Part shown: in pieces, positions 23,052-30,856 of the stretch
How the letters are laid out: each line of letters opens with the position of its first letter
Position numbering within the stretch: the first letter of the stretch is position 1
Program-made: the position numbers and the translations under genes
Notes under the pieces: model-generated
The model's database searches: none
Told to the model about the DNA's origin: nothing
Seen by the model: the letters and a program-made list of their open reading frames with translations, nothing else
Source: Candidatus Nanopelagicales bacterium
GTDB taxonomy: Bacteria; Actinomycetota; Actinomycetes; S36-B12
Assembly (NCBI GenBank): GCA_021741645.1
Contig: JAIOXK010000010.1
Location: forward strand, 1-35,395
Direction of reading: 5' to 3'
Length of the DNA stretch: 35,395 nt

Positions 23052-23255
23052 CTAGTCGGCCACGCCCTCGCAGGCCTTGAAGAACCGGTCCCGCCATCTG
23101 TCGGCCTTGGCGCGCAGGGAGGCCAGTTCAATCATCTCGTCCTTGTCCAGAGCCGGATCCTCATCTGAGGTCAGGACCGGCGTGATGCGCTCGGCGTACT
23201 TGGACTCGAAGTGCCGCCAGCGTTCGAGCGGGTCAGCATCCTTGGACTTGGCCAC
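23052..23255 (-). CDS. Small charged protein of unknown function
   Basis: A 67-residue soluble protein rich in Asp, Glu, Lys and Arg, mostly helical (DPLERWRHFESKYAERI, then ELASLRAKADRWRDRFFKAC), with one cysteine near the end. No family is recognised. The GTG at 23255 is chosen because a -10 hexamer TATGTT (23262-23267) lies 6 nt upstream and no ribosome-binding site is present, so the gene is probably leaderless; a longer reading (to 23321) would add 22 residues lacking charged character. It lies between moeA and the pst operon on the same strand. Confidence 0.65.
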   Translation of the reverse strand: MAKSKDADPLERWRHFESKYAERITPVLTSDEDPALDKDEMIELASLRAKADRWRDRFFKACEGVAD

Positions 23256-23261
23256 GCTCGG

Positions 23262-23267
23262 AACATA
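23262..23267 (-). promoter_or_regulatory. -10 element TATGTT, leaderless start
   Basis: TATGTT on the minus strand ends 6 nt before the GTG at 23255. It is the closest to the TATAAT consensus of the set found here. Confidence 0.6.
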
Positions 23268-23337
23268 CCGCGCCAAGATGAACACCCCGCAGGGAACGTG
23301 GCTACTCCCCCGACCGGGCACCCCGCCGGCGCGACCG

Positions 23338-24549
23338 TCAGGCGTGTCGCAGGTCGACCACTGTGACCTCGTCTCCCGCTGCCACCGAGGTGACCTCCTC
23401 GGGCACGACGATCAGGGCGTCAGACTCGGCCAGCCCACCGAGCACATGGGATCCCTGACCGGTGCCCACCGGAGCAACGTCACCCGAGGGCAGGAACACC
23501 GCCCGGGCGAACTGCCGCTTGTGGGGCGGCGACGTCAGGCTGGCAGCACAGCGGGCTCGCAGGATCGGTCGGTCGAGGTCCGGCAGGCCGCGCATCAACC
23601 GGATGGCTGGCCGCACGAAGTTCTCGAAGGAGATGTAACTGCTCACCGGATTTCCCGGGAGAGTGATGATCGGCGTGCGCTCCTCCCCCACATGGCCGTG
23701 CCCTTGCGGCATGCCGGGGTTCATGGCGATCTTCATGAAGTCGACCGACCCCAGAGTGCTCAGCACCGCCTTGACGGTGTCGTACGCCCCCATGCTGACC
23801 CCGCCGCTGGTGAGGATCAGGTCGCACCGATGCAGCTGATCCTCGATCGCGGTCATGAAGGCCGCCTCGTCGTCGATGATCGGACCCACGCGATAGGCAT
23901 CGGCCCCGGCCTCGTGGCAGGCAGCCACCAGCAGGTAGCTGTTGCTGTCCGTGATGAGTCCGTGCCGCAACGGCGTTCCTGGCTCCACCAGTTCCGAGCC
24001 GGTGGAGATGACGGCCACACGGGGTCGAGGCCGCACCTTGACCGTGCCGCAGCCGACCGCTGCCAGAATCGCCATCTGCCGGGCACCGATCAACGTGCCC
24101 GCGCGCATGACGACGTCACCGGCAACCACGTCCTCCGCCGCCTTGCGCACGTAGGCACCCGGATCCACCGAGTCCAAGATGAGCACGGTGTCGACACCTG
24201 CATCCGTCCGCTCGACCGGCACCACCGCATCCGCGCCCTCCGGCATCGGCGCCCCCGTCATGATCCGAATCGCGGTTCCCGGGCGCAGGCTCTCCGATGC
24301 TCGGTAGCCCGCCGGCACGTCGTCGATGACAGTCAGCGATACCGGGCTCTCCGCCGAGGCGTCGGCGATCTCGGCTGACGCGACCGCGTAGCCGTCCATC
24401 GAGGAGTTGTCGAACGAGGGCAGCGGCCACGGAGCGGAGACGTCCTCCGCCAGCACGCACTCATGGGCGGAAGACAACGGGACGTTCAGCGGGGCCAGCG
24501 GCTCGACACTGCCCAGGATGCGAGCGCGGTAGTCGTCGACGTTCAGCAC
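23338..24549 (-). CDS. moeA: Molybdopterin molybdenumtransferase
   Basis: MoeA inserts molybdate into adenylylated molybdopterin to complete the molybdenum cofactor. The 403-residue protein has the N-terminal family stretch LPSFDNSSMDGYAV, RIMTGAPMPEGADAVVPVE, the MoCF-binding-domain motifs VISTGSEL and DSNSYLL, and the signature LTSGGVSMGAYD. The GTG at 24549 lies 6 nt after a -10 hexamer TAGAGT (24556-24561) and lacks a ribosome-binding site, so it is probably leaderless. No other molybdenum cofactor gene is in the window. The final residues (VDLRHA) complete domain IV, so it is full length. Confidence 0.95.
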   Translation of the reverse strand: MLNVDDYRARILGSVEPLAPLNVPLSSAHECVLAEDVSAPWPLPSFDNSSMDGYAVASAEIADASAESPVSLTVIDDVPAGYRASESLRPGTAIRIMTGAPMPEGADAVVPVERTDAGVDTVLILDSVDPGAYVRKAAEDVVAGDVVMRAGTLIGARQMAILAAVGCGTVKVRPRPRVAVISTGSELVEPGTPLRHGLITDSNSYLLVAACHEAGADAYRVGPIIDDEAAFMTAIEDQLHRCDLILTSGGVSMGAYDTVKAVLSTLGSVDFMKIAMNPGMPQGHGHVGEERTPIITLPGNPVSSYISFENFVRPAIRLMRGLPDLDRPILRARCAASLTSPPHKRQFARAVFLPSGDVAPVGTGQGSHVLGGLAESDALIVVPEEVTSVAAGDEVTVVDLRHA

Positions 24550-24555
24550 GGTGCG

Positions 24556-24561
24556 ACTCTA
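24556..24561 (-). promoter_or_regulatory. -10 element TAGAGT of moeA, leaderless start
   Basis: TAGAGT on the minus strand lies 6 nt before the moeA GTG, inside the 19-bp spacer after the cupin lipoprotein gene, so moeA has its own promoter. Confidence 0.55.
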
Positions 24562-24568
24562 GAGGGGA

Positions 24569-25069
24569 TCAGCGCTCGGCCATGTTCGAGATGCCCTTGG
24601 CTCCCATCATGACCGTGAGTGTGCGGGCACGGGCATCGGACTTGTTGCTGACGTTGTGCCAGATGCCCTTGGCCTGGACGAAGGCGCTGCCGGCAGGGAA
24701 GTCCTTCACGACGCCCGCGTCGTACTCGATGCTGATCGCACCCTCCATGACATAGACGTAGGTGGGCACCCGGTACTTGCGCCACCCGGACTCCTGGCCG
24801 GGCTCCAGCACCTCGAGCTCACTGCTGATCTGGGCCTTTTTCTTCTTGGGGTACTCGATCGGCTGATCCAGCGCCGTGAGGGCCTGAGCGTCCATGAGGA
24901 CGGCCGCACCCTCGAGTGCCGCCACCTCCTCGAGCGTCGATGCCTCGCCCTCGGGAAGGGCCTCATCGTCGCCACCGCAGGCCGCGAGGCCAAGGGACAG
25001 GAGCGCGGTGGCAGCGACCACGGCAAGTCGGGATCTCGTCGAGCGAGTACCCGTTGCCGACGTCTTCAT
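24569..25069 (-). CDS. Cupin-domain lipoprotein
   Basis: A 166-residue exported lipoprotein: signal peptide with lipobox LGLAAC (Cys31), acidic linker, then a single cupin domain at about 75-166. The region VLEPGQESGWRKYRVPTYVYVMEG resembles the cupin 1 motif but keeps few histidines (the usual metal His cluster is weak), and HNVSNKSDA provides a second-motif histidine. Substrate unknown; surface-exposed cupin lipoproteins are often annotated only as hypothetical. The ATG at 25069 sits 6 nt after a -10 hexamer TACAGT (25076-25081), which decides it over the in-frame codon at 25114. Divergent from the YczE-like gene. Confidence 0.8.
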   Translation of the reverse strand: MKTSATGTRSTRSRLAVVAATALLSLGLAACGGDDEALPEGEASTLEEVAALEGAAVLMDAQALTALDQPIEYPKKKKAQISSELEVLEPGQESGWRKYRVPTYVYVMEGAISIEYDAGVVKDFPAGSAFVQAKGIWHNVSNKSDARARTLTVMMGAKGISNMAER

Positions 25070-25075
25070 CTCATC

Positions 25076-25081
25076 ACTGTA
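25076..25081 (-). promoter_or_regulatory. -10 element TACAGT, leaderless start
   Basis: TACAGT on the minus strand ends 6 nt before ATG 25069. A short TGATGAG between them could also be read as a weak ribosome-binding site. On the opposite strand CAGACT (25124-25129) sits 6 nt before the YczE-like start. Confidence 0.55.
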
Positions 25082-25135
25082 ACCCCGCGGACGGCCTCCG
25101 GCACGGGATTTCACGGGACCTGCCAGACTCCGGCC

Positions 25136-25852
25136 ATGCGTCGCCGCTGGGCTGCCTGGGCCCCCTCACACACGGTGCCGGTGACGTCGTGGCGGTCGAA
25201 CTCCCGCTGGCGCACCAGCCCGGGCAACTTCGCCCTCCTCGTCTTCGGCCTGTGGCTCTTCGGCACCGGCGAGGCCCTCCTGGTCACCGCCGGGCTGGGT
25301 AACGGTCCGTGGACCGTGCTTGCTCAGGGCCTGACGACGAAAACGCCACTCAGCATCGGCATGGCGACCTTCATCATCAGCGTCATCGTGCTGCTCCTGT
25401 GGATTCCTCTGCGCGAGCGCCCCGGGCTCGGCACCATCATGAACGCGATCGTCATCGCCACCGCGCTGCAGGTCATGGTCCTGGTGCTGCCGACAGACCA
25501 TCCGGGCGGCTTCCTCGGCCTCATCACGCAGCTGGCCATGGTCCTCGGCGGAATCGCCCTCATCGGGCTCGGCAGCGGCATCTACCTCACGACGGGTCTC
25601 GGACCGGGCCCCCGCGACGGCTGGATGACCGGCGTGCACCAGCGCACCGGCTGGCCCGTCAGTCGCGTGCGGCTGGGAATCGAGGCGACCGTGCTGACGA
25701 TCGGCTGGCTGCTCGGTGGCACGGTCGGCATCGGGACGGTCCTGTTCGCGCTGCTCGTCGGCCCGGCCGTGGGCTACGGGTTGCGCGTGGTGAAGTCCGT
25801 CGATCGGGGAGCCGTCACCGATGACGAGCAGCATCCGGAACTGGAGGCCTGA
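25136..25852 (+). CDS. YczE/YyaS/YitT-like membrane protein
   Basis: A 238-residue integral membrane protein with about five hydrophobic segments (roughly 30-52, 70-90, 97-116, 125-150, 180-215). The motifs GLGNGPWTVLAQGL, GSGIYLTTGLGPGPRDGWMTG and the C-terminal GPAVGYGL fit the YczE family, whose transport or regulatory role is not well defined. ATG 25136 gives a basic N-terminus (MRRRWAAW); CAGACT lies 6 nt upstream, compatible with a leaderless start. It is followed after 4 bp by a histidine phosphatase gene, so the two form an operon. Confidence 0.8.
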   Translation: MRRRWAAWAPSHTVPVTSWRSNSRWRTSPGNFALLVFGLWLFGTGEALLVTAGLGNGPWTVLAQGLTTKTPLSIGMATFIISVIVLLLWIPLRERPGLGTIMNAIVIATALQVMVLVLPTDHPGGFLGLITQLAMVLGGIALIGLGSGIYLTTGLGPGPRDGWMTGVHQRTGWPVSRVRLGIEATVLTIGWLLGGTVGIGTVLFALLVGPAVGYGLRVVKSVDRGAVTDDEQHPELEA

Positions 25853-25856
25853 GCGC

Positions 25857-26450
25857 ATGACGGCGCAGATCTGGCTGATTCGCCACGGTGAGACCGAGTG
25901 GAGTCGCACCGGACGCCACACCGGACGGACCGATGTTCCCCTCACCGAGGCCGGAGTCGCGGCGGCCGCACGCCTGGCCCCGCGGGTGAGCACGCTCTCT
26001 CCCGGCCTCGTCCTGTGCAGTCCACTCCAGCGCGCCCGAGACACGGCCCGGCTTGCCGGACTCACGCCTGACTCCTGCACCGACGACCTGCTCGAATGGG
26101 ACTACGGCGCATGGGAGGGCCGCACGACGGCCGAGATCCGCCAGGAAGCCGCCGACCCCGCCTGGCTGATCTGGGATCACGACGTGCCACCCGGTGACAC
26201 CGCAGGCGAGAGCCTCTCGGACGTCGCCGTTCGCGTCGAGCGGGTGATCGACCAGTGCACTCCCGAGCTCGACGCGGGTCGTGACTGCATCCTGGTCGCC
26301 CACGGGCACGTGCTGAGAATCCTCACGGCACGGTGGCTTGGACTTCCCCCGATCGATGGCCGCCTGTTCGTCCTCGATGCCGGGAAGCTGTCTGCCCTCG
26401 GTTTCGAGCACGAGACGCGAACCATGCGACTCTGGAACTCCGGTTCCTGA
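25857..26450 (+). CDS. Histidine phosphatase family protein
   Basis: A 197-residue cytosolic enzyme of the phosphoglycerate-mutase-like superfamily. The phosphohistidine motif LIRHGETEWS lies at residues 7-16, followed by TGRTDVPLTEAG, the SPLQRARDTA segment, the acid residue region LLEWDYGAWEG, and the second catalytic histidine in LVAHGHVLRIL. The motifs predict a broad-specificity phosphatase (sugar phosphates or similar) rather than glycolytic mutase, because of its short length. The ATG at 25857 is 4 bp after the YczE-like stop. Confidence 0.9.
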   Translation: MTAQIWLIRHGETEWSRTGRHTGRTDVPLTEAGVAAAARLAPRVSTLSPGLVLCSPLQRARDTARLAGLTPDSCTDDLLEWDYGAWEGRTTAEIRQEAADPAWLIWDHDVPPGDTAGESLSDVAVRVERVIDQCTPELDAGRDCILVAHGHVLRILTARWLGLPPIDGRLFVLDAGKLSALGFEHETRTMRLWNSGS

Positions 26451-26470
26451 ATCTTTGGCAGGATGGATGC

Positions 26471-26683
26471 ATGGCTAATACCCCGAATCCGGACGACAGC
26501 TCCCGCCGCACGCTTCGATTCTCGCTGTTCCTCCAAGGGTTCGCGCTTGTGATGATGGGCGGCGCCCTGATCGTCCGCGTGACGGTCCTCGGCTGGGACA
26601 TGGCCGCGTTCCTGCTCACCGGCCTCGTCGTCGTGATCGCGGGAGCCATGGGGTGGACCGTGAATCGACTCCGCAATGACTGA
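26471..26683 (+). CDS. Small two-helix membrane protein
   Basis: A 70-residue protein with a polar N-terminus (MANTPNPDDSSRRTLR), two transmembrane helices (about 17-38 and 43-64) and a basic C-terminal end, suggesting both termini are cytosolic. No family was recognised. ATG 26471 is near a -10-like CAGGAT (26459-26464), or GGATGG could serve as a weak ribosome-binding site. The stop overlaps the threonine aldolase start by 8 bp, so the two are likely coupled. Confidence 0.7.
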   Translation: MANTPNPDDSSRRTLRFSLFLQGFALVMMGGALIVRVTVLGWDMAAFLLTGLVVVIAGAMGWTVNRLRND

Positions 26684-27722
26684 TTCCCCTGACTCGAACC
26701 CGTGGCGCGGCTTTGCGAGTGACAACTACGCGGGCGTGCATCCGGAGGTCATGGAGGCGATTGCTCGAGCGAACACCGGCCATCAGGTGGCCTACGGCGA
26801 TGATGAGCTCACCGCCAGACTGCAGGAGTTCGCTCGCAAGGAGTTCGGTCCGCGGGCGGAGATCTTCCCCGTGTTCAACGGCACCGGTGCCAACGTCGTC
26901 GCCCTGCAGGCACTGACCGAGCGCTGGGAGTCCGTGGTGTGTCCTGCCACGGCACACATCAGCGCCGATGAGGGCGGCGCGCCCGAGGTGATGGCCGGTC
27001 TGAAGCTCTGGACGGTGCCCACACCCGACGGCAAGCTCACGCCGGCACTGCTGGACACCGAGGCGTGGGGATTCGGCTTCGTCCACCGATCCCAGCCGGG
27101 CGTCATGTCGATCACCCAGACCTCGGAATACGGCACCGCCTACGCCCGTGAAGAACTGCAGGCGCTGGCTGACCACGCCCATGAACTCGGGCTCCATGTG
27201 CACGTCGACGGTGCACGTCTGGCGAACGCCGCCGCGACTCTCGGGTGCACCTTGGCCGAGGCGGCCAACGGTGCGGACATCATCTCCCTCGGCGGCACCA
27301 AGAATGGCGGAATGATCTCAGAGGCCGTGGTCGTCGTGAATCCCGATGCCGCGCGTGGTGTCGACTTCCTGCGCAAGACCTCGATGCAGCTGTCCAGCAA
27401 GATGCGCTTCATCAGCGCGCAGCTTCTGGCCCTCTTCGACGGCGATCTCTGGCACCGCAACGCCATGCATGCGAATGCCATGGCGCAGCTGCTCGCCGAG
27501 CGAGTAGGGGCCATTGGAGGGGTGACCATCACTCAGGTGGTGCAGGCGAATGCCGTGTTCGCCACCCTGCCTGCCGATGTCACATCCCGACTGCAGGCCG
27601 AGCATCGCTTCTACACCTGGAATGAAGCAACCGGTGAGGTGCGGTGGATGTGCTCGTGGGACACCACTGCCGACGACATCGAAACCTTCGCCGCGTCCGT
27701 CGCCGCTCAGATGTCTGGGTGA
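26676..27722 (+). CDS. ltaE: Low-specificity L-threonine aldolase
   Basis: A 348-residue PLP enzyme of the beta-eliminating lyase/threonine aldolase family that cleaves L-threonine or allo-threonine to glycine and acetaldehyde. Motifs: SDNYAGVHPEV at the N-terminus, the cofactor-contacting VFNGTGANVVAL, HVDGARLANA (Asp178) and the Schiff-base lysine Lys209 in SLGGTKNGG. The start overlaps the preceding small membrane gene. The last 16 bp overlap the convergent PH-domain gene. The gene symbol is by family; substrate stereospecificity cannot be read from the sequence. Confidence 0.9.
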   Translation: MTDSPDSNPWRGFASDNYAGVHPEVMEAIARANTGHQVAYGDDELTARLQEFARKEFGPRAEIFPVFNGTGANVVALQALTERWESVVCPATAHISADEGGAPEVMAGLKLWTVPTPDGKLTPALLDTEAWGFGFVHRSQPGVMSITQTSEYGTAYAREELQALADHAHELGLHVHVDGARLANAAATLGCTLAEAANGADIISLGGTKNGGMISEAVVVVNPDAARGVDFLRKTSMQLSSKMRFISAQLLALFDGDLWHRNAMHANAMAQLLAERVGAIGGVTITQVVQANAVFATLPADVTSRLQAEHRFYTWNEATGEVRWMCSWDTTADDIETFAASVAAQMSG

Positions 27723-29116
27723 TCCTGCGGCTTAGCCCAGTGCGTCGTCGTGTCTGACCCTCGGGCCTGCCGCGCCCGCGCTACCTGCTCGTCGGCCACC
27801 TCTCGCGCGTAGTGAGCATCGAGGTGCAGCGCCTTGACCGACACCGGCCCCGGGGTCGAGTCGGCGTGCATCGTCGCGAGGTCCAGCATCCGCTCCCACG
27901 GACCCTGGGTCACCCGAACGGACTGCGTGCGCACGTGCGGAATGACGGACAGGCGCCGCGTGAATCGACCACTGCGAGTCGCCAGCACCGAGTCATCCCA
28001 CGCGACGGCAAGACGTCGCCACTGTATGAAGGCGCGTCGACGGCTTCGCTCCGGTGCCGGGTGCCAGTCAAGGGCGTCGAGATCAAGGCCCGGCATCAGT
28101 CGATGCACGAGGGAGATCGCCACTGGCAGCGGCGCCACGGGAATCAGAAGGGTCTCCTCTTTCTGGTTGCCATTGCTCTCACCCCCGACGCCCGCAATGT
28201 TGATTCGCACGCGCACCCAGTTCCAGCGGCGCCACAGCAGCGGCTCCACGAACTCGATGGCCTGCACCCGCCCGGGTGGGACGGTGCGGGTCTCCGTGCG
28301 CGCAAGGCCGAAGCGCAGGCGCAGCCCGTCCGGCGACTGACTCACGGTGAAGCGGAAGTAGCGCATGAACTCTGAGGCGACGACGAGGATGGGAACGCCG
28401 CCGGTGATCAGCACGAGAGGCAGGCCTCCCCAACCCTCGCTCAGCACGGTGAAGACGAAGATCGCCACGGTCAGCAGCAGTAGACCGGCCGTGGCAGTGC
28501 GCATGACGAGCGATACCGCCAGGTCTCGGGTCGGCACCGTGGCCAGGGCCGACTCGGGAGCCTCCTCCACGTCTCCGGCAAGACCAGCCGCTCGCGCGAG
28601 CACCTCGTTGCGCAACGACCGTGCCTGAGCGAGTTTGAGGTATCTGAGTTTGACGCGCGAGTCGCCAGATCCTGCGACCTCGATGGACACCTCGGCCATC
28701 GAGAACAACCGGGCGAAAAGCGGCTGGGCAACGTCGACCGCCTGGAGGCGACTCAACTGCAGTCGTCGCTGCTTGCGGGTGAGAACTCCGGAGTCGACGC
28801 GGAAATCCCCGTCGTCATCGAACCAGTACCAGAGATTGCGCCAGGCGAGGTAGGACCAGCCAGTGACGGCAAGGCCGACAACGACCACCGCGAGCACCGT
28901 GATCGGGACGATGCCCCAGCCGAAGGCAGCCAGCACGCCGCCACCCGAGGCGACGACGAGGAGGACGATGACGGGCACCACGGAGACGCCGTGCACGATC
29001 GGCGTGATCGGGTGAACGTGGCGTCGGCCCAGCGCATCCGAGGGAGAGTCACCCGGAAGGGTCAGGCCCAGGCCGAGATCATCGCCGATGGGTGAGGGCT
29101 GCTGGGCGTTGCTCAC
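27707..29116 (-). CDS. Bacterial PH-domain membrane protein (YdbT-like)
   Basis: A 469-residue membrane protein with paired hydrophobic segments near 45-90 and 210-255, each followed by a bPH2 (DUF304-type) domain: WYWFDDDGDFRVDSGVLTRKQRRL-like stretch and RLRFGLARTETRTVPPGRVQ. A third bPH2-like unit sits near the C-terminus (DDSVLATRSGRFTRRLSVIP). This matches YdbT-type proteins encoded beside a YdbS partner. Their function is largely undefined. The GTG at 29116 overlaps the partner's stop as GTGA. The C-terminal end overlaps ltaE convergently. Confidence 0.85.
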   Translation of the reverse strand: MSNAQQPSPIGDDLGLGLTLPGDSPSDALGRRHVHPITPIVHGVSVVPVIVLLVVASGGGVLAAFGWGIVPITVLAVVVVGLAVTGWSYLAWRNLWYWFDDDGDFRVDSGVLTRKQRRLQLSRLQAVDVAQPLFARLFSMAEVSIEVAGSGDSRVKLRYLKLAQARSLRNEVLARAAGLAGDVEEAPESALATVPTRDLAVSLVMRTATAGLLLLTVAIFVFTVLSEGWGGLPLVLITGGVPILVVASEFMRYFRFTVSQSPDGLRLRFGLARTETRTVPPGRVQAIEFVEPLLWRRWNWVRVRINIAGVGGESNGNQKEETLLIPVAPLPVAISLVHRLMPGLDLDALDWHPAPERSRRRAFIQWRRLAVAWDDSVLATRSGRFTRRLSVIPHVRTQSVRVTQGPWERMLDLATMHADSTPGPVSVKALHLDAHYAREVADEQVARARQARGSDTTTHWAKPQDHPDI

Positions 29117-29607
29117 AGGCCCGTGGACCTCTCCTCGCCTCGACGTGCGAGGCGATCCCGCAGCTCGACGGCAACGTCGGGGACCAGCCCGGGGATGCTC
29201 GCGTCGGTGGTCGCGGCCGCGGTGTGCAGCTGCACCGTCGTCACTCCGAGCCAGCGGTCGATGGGGCCGGCCTGAACATCGACAAGCTGCATGCGTCCGT
29301 AGGGAACGATCACGAGCCGACGGAAGAGAATCCCGCTCGTCACGAGCAGGTCATCACCGCGCTCGGCATACCCGAAGGAGCGCACGCGACGGCCGATCAG
29401 CCACCACAGCCAGATGAAGATCACCACCGCGATCGCAGCGACCAGCACAGGAACCCAGGTCGGCACCCCCGGGATCAGGACAAGGGCGACGACGACGGCG
29501 ATGACGATGAGGTAGACCAGCGCGAGGGAGATTCGCCGCGCGACTGCCAGCCGCGGCGACACGGGGATCCATCCCAGCTCGTAGGTGAAGGCGGTGTCCG
29601 GTGTCAT
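29113..29607 (-). CDS. Bacterial PH-domain membrane protein (YdbS-like)
   Basis: A 164-residue protein with two transmembrane helices (about 30-50 and 55-75) followed by a bPH2 domain (GYAERGDDLLVTSGILFRRL, then VPYGRMQLVDVQ). It is the small partner of the downstream YdbT-like protein and overlaps it by GTGA. I choose ATG 29607 because the hexamer TAGCCT (29615-29620) ends 7 nt upstream, giving a leaderless message; an ATG at 29625 would add six residues and place this -10 inside the gene. Divergent from the thiamine locus. Confidence 0.85.
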   Translation of the reverse strand: MTPDTAFTYELGWIPVSPRLAVARRISLALVYLIVIAVVVALVLIPGVPTWVPVLVAAIAVVIFIWLWWLIGRRVRSFGYAERGDDLLVTSGILFRRLVIVPYGRMQLVDVQAGPIDRWLGVTTVQLHTAAATTDASIPGLVPDVAVELRDRLARRGEERSTGL

Positions 29608-29614
29608 GTCGGTC

Positions 29615-29665
29615 AGGCTACCCATGGCAGGCCCGTGAGCGCGGGTCGGCGACAGACGCTAGCCT
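29615..29665. promoter_or_regulatory. Divergent TAGCCT -10 elements
   Basis: The same hexamer TAGCCT appears on the minus strand at 29615-29620 (7 nt before the YdbS-like ATG) and on the plus strand at 29660-29665 (about 7 nt before the TPP riboswitch). They are the likely -10 boxes of the two divergent transcripts. Confidence 0.5.
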
Positions 29666-29671
29666 GATGGA

Positions 29672-29763
29672 GAACCGGGGAGCTCGCGAGATCGGCGGGC
29701 TGAGAGGGTGGCCGCTCCCACCGACCCATAAACCTGATCTGGGTAATGCCAGCGGAGGGAAGG
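29672..29763 (+). promoter_or_regulatory. TPP riboswitch (THI box)
   Basis: The region has the conserved core of the thiamine pyrophosphate riboswitch: GGGCTGAGAGGG near 29697-29708, ACCTGATCTGGGTAATGCC at about 29732-29750 and the closing CAGCGGAGGGA at 29750-29761. The GGAGGGA end doubles as the ribosome-binding site of the gene starting at 29771, so TPP binding probably blocks translation; GGGGA at 29677 and TCCCC at 29766-29770 may also pair. It controls the thiamine transport operon. Confidence 0.95.
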
Positions 29764-29770
29764 GATCCCC

Positions 29771-30856
29771 ATGCGTCGTCGAACATCACCTGTCATCACC
29801 GCAAACATTGCGGTCCTTGCATCTGCACTGCTTCTCGCGGGCTGCGCGTCGTCCGGAACAGATGGCTCCGATGCCGTCGAGCCCGCGGCATCCGAGCCGC
29901 AGACAGTCCAGCTGCTCGCCCATGACTCCTTCGTCGTGAGCGATGACCTCATCACCGCATTGAAGGAGGACACCGGAATCACGCTGGAGATCATCAGCGG
30001 GTCCGATGCGGGAACGATGGTCGCCGGCGCGGTGCTGGCCGCGGGAAACCCGACGGGCGATGTCATGTTCGGGGTGGACAACACCCTGCTGTCCCGCGCC
30101 CTCGAGGCCGACGTCTTCGAACCGTACGAGTCGCCCGAGCTCACCTCAGTGGTCCCCGCCCTTCGAACAGACACGGCTGAGGGTCGCGTGACGCCGATCG
30201 ACTTCGGTGACGTGTGCATCAACATTCACGATGCGTCCTTCACCGACATTGACGCGCCGAGCACCCTGGACGACCTCATTGATCCGACGTACCGCGACAT
30301 GCTCGTCGTGGAGGATCCGGGCACGTCGTCGCCCGGGCTGGCCTTCCTGCTCGCAACGATCGCGCGATACGGCGACGGCTGGACCGACTACTGGGCAGCA
30401 TTGCGGGACAACGGCGTGAAGGTTGCGGCGTCGTGGACCGACGCCTACTTCGGGGAATTCAGCGGAGGTGGGGAGGGGACCCGGCCCATCGTGGTCTCCT
30501 ACGCCACCAGCCCGCCAGCGGAGATCGTCTACGCCGAGGAGCCCAAGCCCGAGGCGCCGTCCTCCTCCGTCATGGCCGATGGCTGCTACCGGCAGGTCGA
30601 GTACGCCGGCGTCCTGGCCGGAGCGCGCAATCCGGAAGGAGCCAGGGTCGTGATCGACTGGCTGCTGTCCGAGGGTGTGCAGTCGGATGTGCCGATGTCG
30701 ATGTTCGTCTTCCCCGCGCGCGAAGGCATCGCCTTGCCGGCCGTCTTCACCGACTTTGTTCCCACAATCGACAGCCCCCTGCAGTTGCCGCCCGACGACG
30801 TGGCGGCGGGAATCGCCGGGTGGCTCGCCGAGTGGGGCGCCGTGATGGGTCGCTGA
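29771..30856 (+). CDS. thiB: Thiamine ABC transporter, substrate-binding lipoprotein
   Basis: A 361-residue extracytoplasmic binding protein of the TbpA/ThiB type. The signal peptide ends with the lipobox LLAGC (Cys25). Family features include VQLLAHDSFVVSDDLI near the N-terminus, AGNPTGDVMFGVDNTLLSRAL-like segment, TPIDFGDVCINIHDASF, and the C-terminal MSMFVFPAREGIALPAVF. The TPP riboswitch immediately upstream supports thiamine (or its phosphates) as ligand. ATG 29771 is 11 nt after GGAGG. It overlaps the permease start. Confidence 0.92.
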   Translation: MRRRTSPVITANIAVLASALLLAGCASSGTDGSDAVEPAASEPQTVQLLAHDSFVVSDDLITALKEDTGITLEIISGSDAGTMVAGAVLAAGNPTGDVMFGVDNTLLSRALEADVFEPYESPELTSVVPALRTDTAEGRVTPIDFGDVCINIHDASFTDIDAPSTLDDLIDPTYRDMLVVEDPGTSSPGLAFLLATIARYGDGWTDYWAALRDNGVKVAASWTDAYFGEFSGGGEGTRPIVVSYATSPPAEIVYAEEPKPEAPSSSVMADGCYRQVEYAGVLAGARNPEGARVVIDWLLSEGVQSDVPMSMFVFPAREGIALPAVFTDFVPTIDSPLQLPPDDVAAGIAGWLAEWGAVMGR

